Assembly: GCF_030503435.1 (NCBI RefSeq)
Contig: NZ_JAUKPO010000009.1
Location: 1-64,000 of the forward strand
Direction: 5' to 3'
DNA length: 64,000 bases
Source of the DNA: Rhodocytophaga aerolata
GTDB taxonomy: Bacteria; Bacteroidota; Bacteroidia; Cytophagales; 172606-1
The translations under genes were made by a program, and so were the position numbers. The notes below the pieces were generated by a model that did not search any database, was not told the origin of the DNA, and saw nothing but the letters and a program-made list of their open reading frames with translations. Below, one piece after another: positions 9,120 to 17,359 of the stretch. Numbering within the stretch: the stretch's first letter is position 1; every line of letters begins with the position of its first letter.

Positions 9120-9896
9120 TTAAAAACCCTGACAAAGGAAACTGCTGTTTAGCAGAGATGGTTTATTGTAGGTGAAAATATTTCCTGAAGCATCCTGCAC
9201 TTGTCCACCTGCCGCGGTAACAATGGATTGTCCGGCGGCTGTATCCCATTCCATGGTTGGGCCATGCCGGTAATAAATATCGGCCTTCCCTTCGGCAATC
9301 AGGCAGAATTTCAGGGAACTGCCAATGCTGGTGGTTCCGGAAATATCGTATTTATTCAGCACCTCGGCTTCTGCCGGATCTGCGTGAGAACGGCTTCCCA
9401 CAGCGGTTAATAAGTTTTGTTTGTTGTTTACCTGCAACTTTACCGGCGTCTGTCCTGGCGTTTCCTTAAAAGCCCCCAGATGGTGTATGCCATAATACAA
9501 TAGATTCCACACTGGTGCGTAAATAACACCTAGGACTGGTACATTTTTCTCAATCAAAGCAATATTAACGGTAAACTCTCCATTCCGCTTAATAAACTCT
9601 TTTGTGCCATCTAAGGGATCTACCAGCCAGAACCTGTCCCATTCTTTGCGAATCTCATAAGCTGTATGCTTGCCTTCTTCCGACAGCAAGGGAATTTGCG
9701 GATATAAAGCCATTAATCTTTCCGAGATAATGGTATGAGAAGCCTGGTCTGCCAGAGTTAAGGGAGAATTATCAGCTTTGCGTTCTGTAATAGCCTCTAA
9801 ATCTGCGTACTTTTCATAGATTTCCAGGATCTTTCTGCCTGCTTCGATAGCTATTTGTTTAATGGGTTCTATGGATACATCTACCTGGGTTGTCAT
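9120..9896 (-). CDS. cysQ: 3'(2'),5'-bisphosphate nucleotidase CysQ
   Basis: Hydrolyses PAP (3'-phosphoadenosine 5'-phosphate) to AMP, clearing the product of PAPS-dependent reactions. It is a member of the inositol-monophosphatase superfamily: the metal-binding motifs LSEEGKH, LVDPLDGTKEF and the C-terminal MEWDTAAGQSIVTAAGG are intact. At 258 residues it is a normal CysQ. It is transcribed away from cysC-cysD, which make PAPS, so producer and scavenger are neighbours on opposite strands. mnmD follows in the same operon. Confidence 0.95.
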   Translation of the reverse strand: MTTQVDVSIEPIKQIAIEAGRKILEIYEKYADLEAITERKADNSPLTLADQASHTIISERLMALYPQIPLLSEEGKHTAYEIRKEWDRFWLVDPLDGTKEFIKRNGEFTVNIALIEKNVPVLGVIYAPVWNLLYYGIHHLGAFKETPGQTPVKLQVNNKQNLLTAVGSRSHADPAEAEVLNKYDISGTTSIGSSLKFCLIAEGKADIYYRHGPTMEWDTAAGQSIVTAAGGQVQDASGNIFTYNKPSLLNSSFLCQGF

Positions 9897-10074
9897 ATAC
9901 CTGTTGCTGATCTAAATGAGTTGGCTTAGCAAGAGCCCGGTAAATTACAGAAATGAAAACATATTCTAAAAGTTTTGCCTGCTTGAAAATAAAAAAATAC
10001 GCGGATGGTTGGCTACTCCCTTACTTGCAGGCTTGTCTGTCAGATACCTATTTCCAGATTTTCGTATTTCCAGG

Positions 10075-10104
10075 TTTGCTTGTTGGCTTTTTTTGATACT
10101 TTTG
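10075..10104 (+). promoter_or_regulatory. Putative cysCD promoter (TTTG-18 bp-TAnnTTTG)
   Basis: TTTG at 10075-10078 and TACTTTTG at 10097-10104, separated by 18 bp, make one of the best -33/-7 pairs in the window. The -7 box ends only 10 bp before the TTG start of cysC, so the transcript would have a leader of just a few bases. Confidence 0.6.
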
Positions 10105-10114
10105 CCTTTTTAAT

Positions 10115-10729
10115 TTGAATACCTTGCAACACATACATCCCATATTTGATACGATATTAAGCAGGCAGCACAAAGAAACCCTGCTCGGCCAGAAAGCCAC
10201 CGTACTCTGGATGCTGGGTTTATCCGGCTCAGGCAAAAGTACACTGGCCAGAGAAGTTGAAAAACAATTGCACGCACAAGGCTTTTTAACGCAGCTGCTC
10301 GACGGCGACAATTTGCGTACTGGCATTAACAATAACCTGGGTTTCAGTGAGGCAGACCGATTGGAGAACATTCGCCGGGCAGCAGAAACCGCTAAGTTAT
10401 TTCTTAATTGCGGAGTTATCACCATCTGTTCCTTTATCAGTCCGACACGGGAAATCCGCGACATAGCCAGAAACATTATCGGGGCAGATGATTTTCTGGA
10501 AGTATTTATTAATTGCCCAATAGAGGAGTGTGAACGGAGAGATGTAAAAGGATTATACGCCAAAGCAAGACGCGGAGAAATCAAACAATTCACTGGCATT
10601 GATTCGCCATTTGAAGAGCCGCAAAGCCCTTTTATCGAAATCCGGACAGATAAACAGGAACTATCAGCCTCATCGAATCAGTTATTGTCAGCAATACTAC
10701 CTAAAATTACCCTGAAAGCTACCCATTAA
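10115..10729 (+). CDS. cysC: Adenylylsulfate kinase CysC
   Basis: Phosphorylates adenosine 5'-phosphosulfate (APS) to PAPS. The P-loop GLSGSGKST, the APS-binding LDGDNLRTGIN and the lid segment RDVKGLYAKARRGEI-KQFTGID are all present. At 204 residues it has normal length for CysC. The only reasonable start is TTG 10115: the first in-frame ATG lies just before the P-loop and would remove the N-terminal helix found in homologs (HPIFDTIL). A promoter box lies immediately upstream, so the mRNA may be almost leaderless. cysD follows after 33 bp. Confidence 0.93.
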   Translation: MNTLQHIHPIFDTILSRQHKETLLGQKATVLWMLGLSGSGKSTLAREVEKQLHAQGFLTQLLDGDNLRTGINNNLGFSEADRLENIRRAAETAKLFLNCGVITICSFISPTREIRDIARNIIGADDFLEVFINCPIEECERRDVKGLYAKARRGEIKQFTGIDSPFEEPQSPFIEIRTDKQELSASSNQLLSAILPKITLKATH

Positions 10730-10762
10730 CCCATTACTTAGTAACTTACTTACGTTATATAC

Positions 10763-11668
10763 ATGCAATCCTATAATCTATCCCACTTAAAACAATTAGA
10801 ATCCGAAGCTATTTTTATTATGCGGGAAGTAGCTGCCCAGTTCGAAAAACCGGTGCTGCTATTCTCAGGTGGAAAAGATTCTATTGTGATGGTCCGGCTG
10901 GCGCAAAAAGCCTTCTGGCCTGCTAAATTCCCTTTTCCCTTGATGCATATTGACACCGGGCACAATTTTGAAGAAACTATTCAGTTCCGGGATGAACTGG
11001 TAGCCCAAACCGGGGCTAATCTGATTATCCGGTCAGTGCAGGACTCCATTGACAAAGGACGGGCAGTAGAAGAAAAAGGCCTGAACCCCAGCCGGAATTC
11101 GCTGCAAACAATAACGTTGCTGGATTCCATTGAAGAATTTAAGTTTGATGCTGCTTTTGGAGGTGCCCGCCGCGACGAAGAAAAAGCCAGAGCCAAAGAA
11201 AGATTTTTCTCTCACCGGGATGAATTCGGACAGTGGGACCCTAAAAACCAACGCCCAGAATTATGGAATCTATTTAATGGAAAAAAACAAGCCGGCGAAC
11301 ATTTCCGGGTGTTTCCGCTAAGTAACTGGACGGAGATGGATGTGTGGCAGTATATTTCGATGGAAGGCTTAAAAATACCCAGCATATATTTTACGCATAA
11401 GCGGACGATTGTTAATAGGGGAGGAATGTTGCTGGCAAAGTCAGACTATATTACCCTTATTGGCAACGAGCAATATGAGGAACGCCAGGTCCGTTTCCGT
11501 ACCGTAGGCGATATGACTTGTACAGGAGCCGTGGAGTCGGGTGCTGCCTCCCTGGAGGAAATTATCCAGGAAGTGGCTTCTGCCAGAGTAACGGAAAGAG
11601 GGACACGCGCCGATGACAAACGTTCAGAGGCAGCCATGGAAGACCGGAAAAAACAGGGATATTTCTAA
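10763..11668 (+). CDS. cysD: Sulfate adenylyltransferase subunit 2 CysD
   Basis: Catalytic subunit of ATP sulfurylase, making APS from sulfate and ATP. The PP-loop SGGKDSIVM near the N-terminus, the GGARRDEEKARAKER region and the C-terminal RGTRADDKRSEAAMEDRKK end are standard. At 301 residues it is full length. The GTPase partner CysN, usually directly downstream, is missing: a strong terminator follows after about 30 bp. It is co-transcribed with cysC, 33 bp apart. Confidence 0.95.
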   Translation: MQSYNLSHLKQLESEAIFIMREVAAQFEKPVLLFSGGKDSIVMVRLAQKAFWPAKFPFPLMHIDTGHNFEETIQFRDELVAQTGANLIIRSVQDSIDKGRAVEEKGLNPSRNSLQTITLLDSIEEFKFDAAFGGARRDEEKARAKERFFSHRDEFGQWDPKNQRPELWNLFNGKKQAGEHFRVFPLSNWTEMDVWQYISMEGLKIPSIYFTHKRTIVNRGGMLLAKSDYITLIGNEQYEERQVRFRTVGDMTCTGAVESGAASLEEIIQEVASARVTERGTRADDKRSEAAMEDRKKQGYF

Positions 11669-11700
11669 CAGTCCAACCATTTATTGCAGAAAGTATATCA

Positions 11701-11748
11701 GCCGCCGCTACTCGTTAACTAAGCATACATGCAACGAGTAGCGGCGGC
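11701..11748 (+). terminator. Strong terminator after cysD
   Basis: A perfect 16-bp stem GCCGCCGCTACTCGTT/AACGAGTAGCGGCGGC with a 16-base loop, followed by TTTTCT. It is the longest GC-rich terminator stem in the window and ends the cysC-cysD unit. Confidence 0.88.
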
Positions 11749-11888
11749 TTTTCTCTATCACTTCTCGTGTCTTATTCAATATTCATTACCCACACAGATT
11801 GAAATAAGATTTTAATATATCCTATCATTTAGCCGTATTCTGCGGCTACTAAATCTGGTTTTGAAGCATGCGAAGCGTAGGAAGAAAA

Positions 11889-12251
11889 TTACCTGATTTT
11901 TTCGGGAATATGTAGAGACTGGTAATCATCCGGAGAAAAACTTGTGCCAATGGCCAGGCCTTCCCACCGGCCGTTTGTTTTTTTGAGATACATAATGGCT
12001 TCATCTGCTTGCCCGGGGTCTGCCGGGCTTACGTGTACTCTGGCATACTCATCTACTACTTCCTCCAGTTCTACATTTACTTCAATATCAGAATTGGTTT
12101 TTGCATATTCTTGAGCAGCTTCCAGAATCCGGGTATCTTCCGGATCGCCACTACACGCAAAAATCAAAGACATCAGCATTACCAACATACATAGCTTGCC
12201 AAAAAAAGGCACTACAGAAAAAATCTTGTTTTGTAAGAAAGGATTGGGCAT
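11889..12251 (-). CDS. Small hypothetical lipoprotein
   Basis: A 120-residue protein with a lipoprotein-type signal: a basic region ending at Lys19, a Met/Leu-rich hydrophobic run and the lipobox LIFAC with Cys33. The mature part is acidic (repeated Glu/Asp/Val, EVNVELEEVVDEYARVHV) and predicted mainly beta, with a central KKTNGRWEG hairpin that resembles small periplasmic DUF4878-like or NTF2-like lipoproteins. That resemblance is weak. It stands alone between the cysCD terminator and the SRP RNA gene. Function unknown. Confidence 0.65.
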   Translation of the reverse strand: MPNPFLQNKIFSVVPFFGKLCMLVMLMSLIFACSGDPEDTRILEAAQEYAKTNSDIEVNVELEEVVDEYARVHVSPADPGQADEAIMYLKKTNGRWEGLAIGTSFSPDDYQSLHIPEKIR

Positions 12252-12434
12252 GGATAGTAATAAAAGTTTATACTCAGTAGCTATATAACTTCATCCGTCT
12301 GTAAGAAATTGCTTTACAGCAGCTAAGCATTCTTACGGTACGGATGGGGCTGTAAAGTAAGGAAAAAACCAGGGGGATGCACAAATATATTTTACAAAAA
12401 ATGCTTTTCCCTTTTCCAAATAAAGAAAATATGC

Positions 12435-12442
12435 TAAGTTTG
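12435..12442 (+). promoter_or_regulatory. -7 box of the SRP RNA gene
   Basis: TAAGTTTG is an exact TAnnTTTG match whose last base lies 5 bp before the predicted 5' end of the SRP RNA, the expected distance to a transcription start. No clear -33 TTTG is seen. Confidence 0.7.
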
Positions 12443-12446
12443 CAGG

Positions 12447-12535
12447 GCAAATCAATACGACCAGCTCCTATTGAACTCCTCCAGGTGCGGAAGCAAGCAA
12501 AGGTAAATAGTTGTAGCGGTGCGATATTGGTTTGC
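12447..12535 (+). ncRNA. ffs: Signal recognition particle RNA, small bacterial type
   Basis: The apical domain that binds Ffh is present: CCAGGTGCGGAAGCAAGCA, closely resembling the E. coli 4.5S core, with the GGAA tetraloop at 12489-12492 closed by TGC/GCA. The ends pair with each other (GCAAATCAATA near 12447 with TATTGGTTTGC ending at 12535, one G-U pair), giving a single long hairpin of about 89 nt. A T-run (12536-12541, then TATTTT) follows as terminator, and a sigma box sits just upstream. The RNA works with Ffh and FtsY to deliver nascent membrane proteins. Ends are by pairing and could be off by a few bases. Confidence 0.88.
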
Positions 12536-12689
12536 TTTTTTATTTTATAGGGTTTGATCCCTCATCCTTCCTGCTACTCGACCCAGCTTCTCTGTTTTTT
12601 ACATCTTTGTATACCCTCTTTTTTTCTTGCTTTGGTTTTTAACCAGGGAACAGATTGTTGTCCTTCACTAACTAATTGATGGGAATTGT

Positions 12690-12697
12690 TACCTTTG
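12690..12697 (+). promoter_or_regulatory. Putative promoter box upstream of the 67-aa gene
   Basis: TACCTTTG matches TAnnTTTG, 58 bp before the ATG at 12756. There is no good -33 element. The rest of 12548-12689 shows nothing recognisable. Confidence 0.35.
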
Positions 12698-12755
12698 CTG
12701 TGAGCTTACTTGCTTCCCTGCCGGTAAGTGCTGTATTAACCAGGCAAATGAATCT

Positions 12756-12959
12756 ATGTATATAATAAAAGTAAAAGGAAAAGCTAAAATTCCGGATTAC
12801 ATTCAGTTACGTGACGAAAATTTTGTGCTGATTGCCTACTTTCGTGCCGACAGGCCTCTGAAGAATATGGATAAATATGGTCTGGAAGGAAAAGAGGCAG
12901 CTTTGCAGGAATTAATCAGCAACTTGCCCTTTGGTAAATTACAAAAAATAGAATTGTGA
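12756..12959 (+). CDS. Small conserved hypothetical protein
   Basis: A 67-residue protein with no signal peptide or membrane segment. It reads as a compact beta-beta-alpha fold: strands YIIKVKGKAKI and NFVLIAYFRAD, then a helix EAALQELISNL and a last strand. Codon use looks like the neighbours. It lies 85 bp upstream of ftsE on the same strand. I recall similar short proteins in Cytophagales genomes but no known function. Confidence 0.65.
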   Translation: MYIIKVKGKAKIPDYIQLRDENFVLIAYFRADRPLKNMDKYGLEGKEAALQELISNLPFGKLQKIEL

Positions 12960-13044
12960 CAGGAACTGCCTACGGTTTTATATTTACTTCCATATTTATA
13001 TAGAATCTGAGTATTCCATGTGACCTTTAACCATCGTATTAAAC

Positions 13045-13752
13045 ATGAGTGTTTTTTCTGAAGAACCAGTAGTAGATGTTCAGAATGCCTATATCCTGCA
13101 AGAATATCAGACTGTATTGGGAAAAGTAACCTTTCAGATTACAAAGGGAGAGTTTGTTTATTTGATTGGCCGGACAGGAAGCGGCAAAAGTTCCCTGTTA
13201 AAAACCTTGTATGCGGATCTGCCTTTACGTTCAGGCGAAATGAAAGTAGCCGGATATAGTATACAAAAAATCAAACGGGCTGACATTCCTTTTTTACGCC
13301 GGAAAATAGGAATAATCTTTCAGGATTTTCAGCTGTTTCCCGACCGCTCTGTAGCGGATAACTTGTTGTTTGTGATGCGTGCCACCGGCTGGACAGACAG
13401 TGCCCGGATAAAATCCAGGCTGGCAGAAGTGTTAATGCGGGTAGGGTTGGGGGCTATCGGAACAAAAATGCCACATCAACTTTCCGGAGGTGAGCAGCAA
13501 CGCGTAGTTATTGCCCGTGCCTTACTGAATGAGCCACAAATTTTGTTTGCCGATGAACCCACCGGAAACCTGGACCCGGAAGTATCGGAAGGGATTTTGC
13601 AATTGTTTATGGAGATTAACAGGAGCGGCACTGCTGTGCTCATGGCAACACACAACCATAATTTTCTTAAACAACATCCGGCACGCATCTTAAAATGCCA
13701 GAGTGGTAAACTAATTGATTCCTTAACAGATGAAATCTCTCTGACCAGCTAA
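13045..13752 (+). CDS. ftsE: Cell-division ATP-binding protein FtsE
   Basis: ABC ATPase that pairs with the membrane protein FtsX to control peptidoglycan hydrolases at the division site. Walker A is GRTGSGKSS (about residues 43-51), the signature is LSGGEQQRV, and Walker B is ILFADEPTGNLD. The combination RKIGIIFQDFQLFPDRSVADNL is typical of FtsE. At 235 residues it is normal length. FtsX is not adjacent, which is the usual arrangement in Bacteroidetes, where ftsE and ftsX are often unlinked. A LolD-like role is a possible alternative. Confidence 0.88.
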   Translation: MSVFSEEPVVDVQNAYILQEYQTVLGKVTFQITKGEFVYLIGRTGSGKSSLLKTLYADLPLRSGEMKVAGYSIQKIKRADIPFLRRKIGIIFQDFQLFPDRSVADNLLFVMRATGWTDSARIKSRLAEVLMRVGLGAIGTKMPHQLSGGEQQRVVIARALLNEPQILFADEPTGNLDPEVSEGILQLFMEINRSGTAVLMATHNHNFLKQHPARILKCQSGKLIDSLTDEISLTS

Positions 13753-13815
13753 GGTAGCGCCATTCTGCTGAATGTATGTACCCGTTAAAATAAATACATT
13801 AACTCCCTATATCGT

Positions 13816-14349
13816 ATGAGAAGAATTTTAATCATTATTGCCATACTCGTAGTAGTTCTGGTAGCCGGATACTTTGGGTTGCGTACTTTCACCAAATCTG
13901 CCAGTCCGGAAACTACCACAAGCTTTCAGAAAAACGACTTTCAGATATCTGTAACCTACAGCCGGCCTTCCAAAAAAGGGCGGGTTATTTTTGGGGAGCT
14001 GGAACCGTATGGAAAAGTATGGCGGACCGGGGCAAACGAAGCTACAGAAATTACCTTTAGCCGCCCCGTACAATTTGGCGGCAAACCATTGCAAGCAGGT
14101 ACCTATACGTTATTTACCATTCCACAAAAAGATACCTGGACGGTAATTTTAAATAGTACGCTTGAGCAATGGGGAGCATTTACTTATGACGAAACGAAAG
14201 ATGTTTTGCGTGTTCAGGCAAAAGCAGACTCAACAGCTGAAGTAACAGAAGTATTTACAATCGATTTTCCACAACCTTCCAGCAACACCGTGCATATGCG
14301 CCTGATGTGGGACCATACAAAAGTGGAAGTACCCATCCAGATTCCTTAA
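13816..14349 (+). CDS. DUF2911 domain protein
   Basis: A 177-residue protein anchored by an N-terminal membrane segment (residues 4-23, ILIIIAILVVVLVAGYF). The following domain has the DUF2911 pattern: SVTYSRPSKKGRVIFGELEPYGKVWRTGANEATEI, then LQAGTYTLFTIP and WGAFTYDETKDVLRVQ. The family is widespread in Bacteroidetes and of unknown role, probably periplasmic. It lies 63 bp after ftsE on the same strand and may share its transcript. Confidence 0.88.
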   Translation: MRRILIIIAILVVVLVAGYFGLRTFTKSASPETTTSFQKNDFQISVTYSRPSKKGRVIFGELEPYGKVWRTGANEATEITFSRPVQFGGKPLQAGTYTLFTIPQKDTWTVILNSTLEQWGAFTYDETKDVLRVQAKADSTAEVTEVFTIDFPQPSSNTVHMRLMWDHTKVEVPIQIP

Positions 14350-14458
14350 TTGCCATAAAAAAGCAGGTAAAATGAAAAGAATAGATAAATTTTGCTAGCT
14401 GGCGTATCGGTCTATATCCAAATTGCGTAACATACCTAAAACCAGATAAACAGACGTT

Positions 14459-14818
14459 ATGCAAAATTCCCAGTTACCGCCCAGCGAAACCCGTTACGAC
14501 GATTTAATCGGCGTTGTTTCCGTAAACTTGCCCGAGGGAGAAAACCTGAATGCATTAGCTGCCAGAATGGCTATTTATGATCCTACGCGTTTTGAAGCCG
14601 TAGCCTTGCGAGTATTTATCCAACACCTCCCAGTGGTTACCTTATATGCCATAGATAAGCAAATGCAGCAACAAACCGATGAAAAAGGCAAATTGCTAGT
14701 GCACAAATTTAAAATGGAAATGAGTTTTGAGGAGCTGTTTTCAAAATTCAAAAATCTCAATTTTACCTTGGTTACCGGCCAACACCCGATAGAGAATATG
14801 GAAGTAATTAACCTGTAG
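14459..14818 (+). CDS. Conserved hypothetical protein
   Basis: A 119-residue soluble protein without signal peptide, membrane segments or Cys. It is predicted mixed alpha/beta, with a helix-rich C-terminal part EMSFEELFSKFKNLNFTLV. I recognise no family. It follows the DUF2911 gene by about 110 bp on the same strand. Confidence 0.6.
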   Translation: MQNSQLPPSETRYDDLIGVVSVNLPEGENLNALAARMAIYDPTRFEAVALRVFIQHLPVVTLYAIDKQMQQQTDEKGKLLVHKFKMEMSFEELFSKFKNLNFTLVTGQHPIENMEVINL

Positions 14819-15167
14819 GGTATGGGTAGGACGCTTGCTATTTCACAATCGGTGTAACCTCAAGCCACATTATCTGACACGAATGCAGATCCATTGTAAC
14901 AAGAAGACAGATTCGACTAAAACTATCATAAATTTTACCATTAACCGGAACTGAATTGTTGAAAAGGAGGGAAACTAATGTTGCCTAAACTCTTGCACTT
15001 AATACCATAGTTTACCAGTTTAAACAGAAACAGGGGGCTTGAGCCTTTATATGTCATTACAACTATGAAAAAGTATTGAGACAGGGTACCGCAAAAATTA
15101 GCAGTTCTAATGACTATGGAAAAATAATATAGTGCGATAAACGATAAATGGAAAATGTTAAAATAAA
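14819..15167. other. Intergenic region without a supported gene
   Basis: About 350 bp of AT-rich sequence between a plus-strand gene and the cold-shock terminator. It holds a purine run AAAAGGAGGGAAAC before a tiny 10-codon frame near 14978, too small to call. No RNA fold stands out. Confidence 0.4.
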
Positions 15168-15193
15168 AAAGCCGGGTGATTGCCCGGCTTTTA
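15168..15193 (-). terminator. Terminator after the cold-shock gene
   Basis: A 10-bp perfect stem AAAAGCCGGG/CCCGGCTTTT with a six-base loop. On the minus strand it is followed by a T-rich tract, about 90 bp after the csp stop. Confidence 0.85.
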
Positions 15194-15285
15194 GTCAAAT
15201 TTACTACGAATGTTAAAGACTAGATTTGTATAAACAATACTATATAAATGGGTATAGTTATAATCTGCATTAACTTTAAAAATTC

Positions 15286-15480
15286 TTAGTCAATTACTTT
15301 TACTTTTACAGCGTTCTTTCCCTTCTTACCCATCTCTACCTCATAGCTTACCTGATCGTTTTCACGGATCTCTTCAGCAAGAGCGCTTACATGAACAAAA
15401 ACATCTTCACCTCCATCAGAGGGCTTAATAAACCCAAATCCTTTTGAGTTATTAAAAAATTTAACGGTACCTTTTGGCAT
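15286..15480 (-). CDS. Cold-shock protein, CspA family
   Basis: A 64-residue single cold-shock domain that binds single-stranded nucleic acid as an RNA chaperone. Both RNA-binding motifs are present: KGFGFIKP (RNP1) and DVFVHVSAL (RNP2), with the opening MPKGTVKFFN. I start it at ATG 15480; the open frame extends upstream, but that extension is low-complexity Ile/Tyr-rich translation of an AT-rich leader. Such leaders often control csp expression by temperature, though no specific fold can be shown here. A terminator follows about 90 bp after the stop. Confidence 0.93.
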   Translation of the reverse strand: MPKGTVKFFNNSKGFGFIKPSDGGEDVFVHVSALAEEIRENDQVSYEVEMGKKGKNAVKVKVID

Positions 15481-16043
15481 TTTTATTTGAATTAAAAACA
15501 AATAAAGCCAGAATATCCTATATATCAAAAAAATATTGTAAATATTATAATAAATATATTTTCCCTCCAGATAAATTTTACCCAACTACTCTAATGTATC
15601 AAAAGAACCGCATGGTTGCTTTGCGTCTGTTCTGGTGACTACAGGAAAAATTAATTGGTGTAGATACATGAATAAAAAGTATTTGATAATTAGCTAATTA
15701 ACCGAATTTTTTAGAATAAATTATTGAAAATGAAAAAACAATCTACTGTTTGTTTGAAATAGTGCAAACTTTTTTAGTAGATTTAAACCTGTTTTTTCTT
15801 AAAAATACAGGTTTTGCCTGTCCCTTTATAAATTAATTGGCAAGTAACCGTTACCTATTTGATAAAAAAATTACCCAGCAGTTTGCTATTCGGCTTTGGA
15901 TCGTCTGGTCCTCTGCTGTATTCTGGCTAAATCCCTTCTTCCGTCGTGGGAAGTGTATTTAAGGGGCCATATGACCAACTATTTTTATCTGTTCATTCTT
16001 TAAACCAAGTAACACAAATTTTAACCACTAACTTTTTTACTTT
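15481..16043. other. Long AT-rich divergent region between csp and the subtilase
   Basis: About 560 bp between divergent genes, so it must hold both promoters. I find no exact TAnnTTTG match. The part next to csp is extremely A/T rich and likely the csp leader. Nothing else is recognisable. Confidence 0.4.
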
Positions 16044-17285
16044 ATGCGTAAACCTTTAATAGGATTACAGGTAACTTCTGTAAGAAGCTTTTCCCGTACT
16101 TTTGTTGCAGCAGTAGCCTTAGCTGTAACAGCATGTAGTGAGCCGTCGTCAACTGATGTAGCGCCAGACATTACTTCCGCACAGGCAAGAGTAAGTGCAG
16201 AAAAAGCTGGTAATAAATACATTGTTGTACTCAAAGCTGATCCAACTATTTCTTCAGAGGCTCCCTATCAGGAACGATTAGTAAAAGTGAAAGGCAGAGG
16301 TGCCGGTTTGCTTAAAGCACACGGAGCCAATGAGAATGCTATAGAACATGTGTATGGAAAAGCCCTGGAAGGTTTTTCAGCCACCTTGTCTGCTCAGGAA
16401 GTAAAGGCGCTGAAAAATGACAACCGGGTAGCTTATATAGAACCAGACCAGGTAGTTACGTTAGCTAAACCGGGAAGCAGCGGTGGGGGTAGCACAAGCC
16501 AGGAAATTCCCTGGGGTATTGCCAGGGTAAAAGGAGGCCTAGATGCCTCACAAAGCGGTAAAACAGCCTGGGTGATCGATACTGGAATAGACCTAACCCA
16601 TCCGGACTTAAATGTAGATGCTTCCAGAAGTGTTACATTTATCACTAGCGGCCGGGATGCAGACACACCCAATGATTTTAATGGACATGGATCACATGTA
16701 GCCGGAACTATCGGAGCCAAAAATAATAGTACCGGTGTTATTGGTGTAGCCGCAGGGGCAAAAGTAGCTGCCGTAAAAGTGCTAAATTCACAAGGCAGTG
16801 GCTCGTATTCTGGGGTAATTAAAGGGGTAGATTATGTAGCTGCCAACGGAAAAGCAGGGGATGTAGCCAATATGAGTCTGGGAGGTCCGGTTTCTACAGC
16901 CCTGGATGATGCTGTTCTACGGGCTTCAGCGAAGGGAATTCTCTTTGCACTGGCTGCAGGAAATGAGAGTGATCATACTAGCAACCATTCGCCTGGCCGG
17001 GTAAATGGCAGCAATATTTACACAGTTTCTGCCATGGGAAGCGGGGATAAATGGGCCTCCTTCTCAAACTTTGGGAACCCACCGGTAGACTACTGTGCGC
17101 CCGGTGTGGGAATCAAATCTACTTGGAAGAGTGGAGGCTACAACACAATTAGTGGTACGTCTATGGCTACTCCACACGTAGCCGGTATATTGTTGCTGAA
17201 GGGTAGAATAACCATAGATAAATATGTGCAAGGCGACCCGGATGGGAAGGCAGATCCAATTGCTTCTGCTGGTACGCTGCAATAA
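16044..17285 (+). CDS. Secreted S8 family serine peptidase (subtilase) with I9 propeptide
   Basis: A subtilisin-like protease. The N-terminus carries a lipoprotein-like signal ending in VTAC (Cys31). An inhibitor-I9 type propeptide follows (about residues 57-140, with YIVVLKAD and AYIEPDQVV). The catalytic triad is complete: Asp179 in VIDTGID, His215 in NGHGSHVAG and Ser373 in GTSMATPHVAG, with the oxyanion Asn307 in AAGNES. The sequence ends soon after the catalytic domain; there is no C-terminal sorting domain. It is probably exported and self-processed, acting on extracellular protein. A terminator lies 18 bp after the stop. Confidence 0.95.
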   Translation: MRKPLIGLQVTSVRSFSRTFVAAVALAVTACSEPSSTDVAPDITSAQARVSAEKAGNKYIVVLKADPTISSEAPYQERLVKVKGRGAGLLKAHGANENAIEHVYGKALEGFSATLSAQEVKALKNDNRVAYIEPDQVVTLAKPGSSGGGSTSQEIPWGIARVKGGLDASQSGKTAWVIDTGIDLTHPDLNVDASRSVTFITSGRDADTPNDFNGHGSHVAGTIGAKNNSTGVIGVAAGAKVAAVKVLNSQGSGSYSGVIKGVDYVAANGKAGDVANMSLGGPVSTALDDAVLRASAKGILFALAAGNESDHTSNHSPGRVNGSNIYTVSAMGSGDKWASFSNFGNPPVDYCAPGVGIKSTWKSGGYNTISGTSMATPHVAGILLLKGRITIDKYVQGDPDGKADPIASAGTLQ

Positions 17286-17302
17286 TAGATAGTAGAAACA
17301 AC

Positions 17303-17335
17303 AAAAAGCCTGTCATAAATCATGACAGGCTTTTT
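17303..17335. terminator. Bidirectional terminator, subtilase/DedA
   Basis: A perfect 14-bp stem AAAAAGCCTGTCAT/ATGACAGGCTTTTT with a five-base loop, between convergent genes. A-run on one side and T-run on the other suit both directions. Confidence 0.92.
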
Positions 17336-17359
17336 GCTTATATATGTATCCAGGATAGA

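Noticed and set aside
10048-10599. 183-codon open frame antisense to cysC
   Set aside because: Opposite a gene with intact P-loop and APS motifs; its translation is Ser/Leu-rich shadow sequence.
14965-15011. Purine-rich AAAAGGAGGGAAAC before a 10-codon frame
   Set aside because: Looks like a strong Shine-Dalgarno site, but the frame is too short and nothing supports expression.
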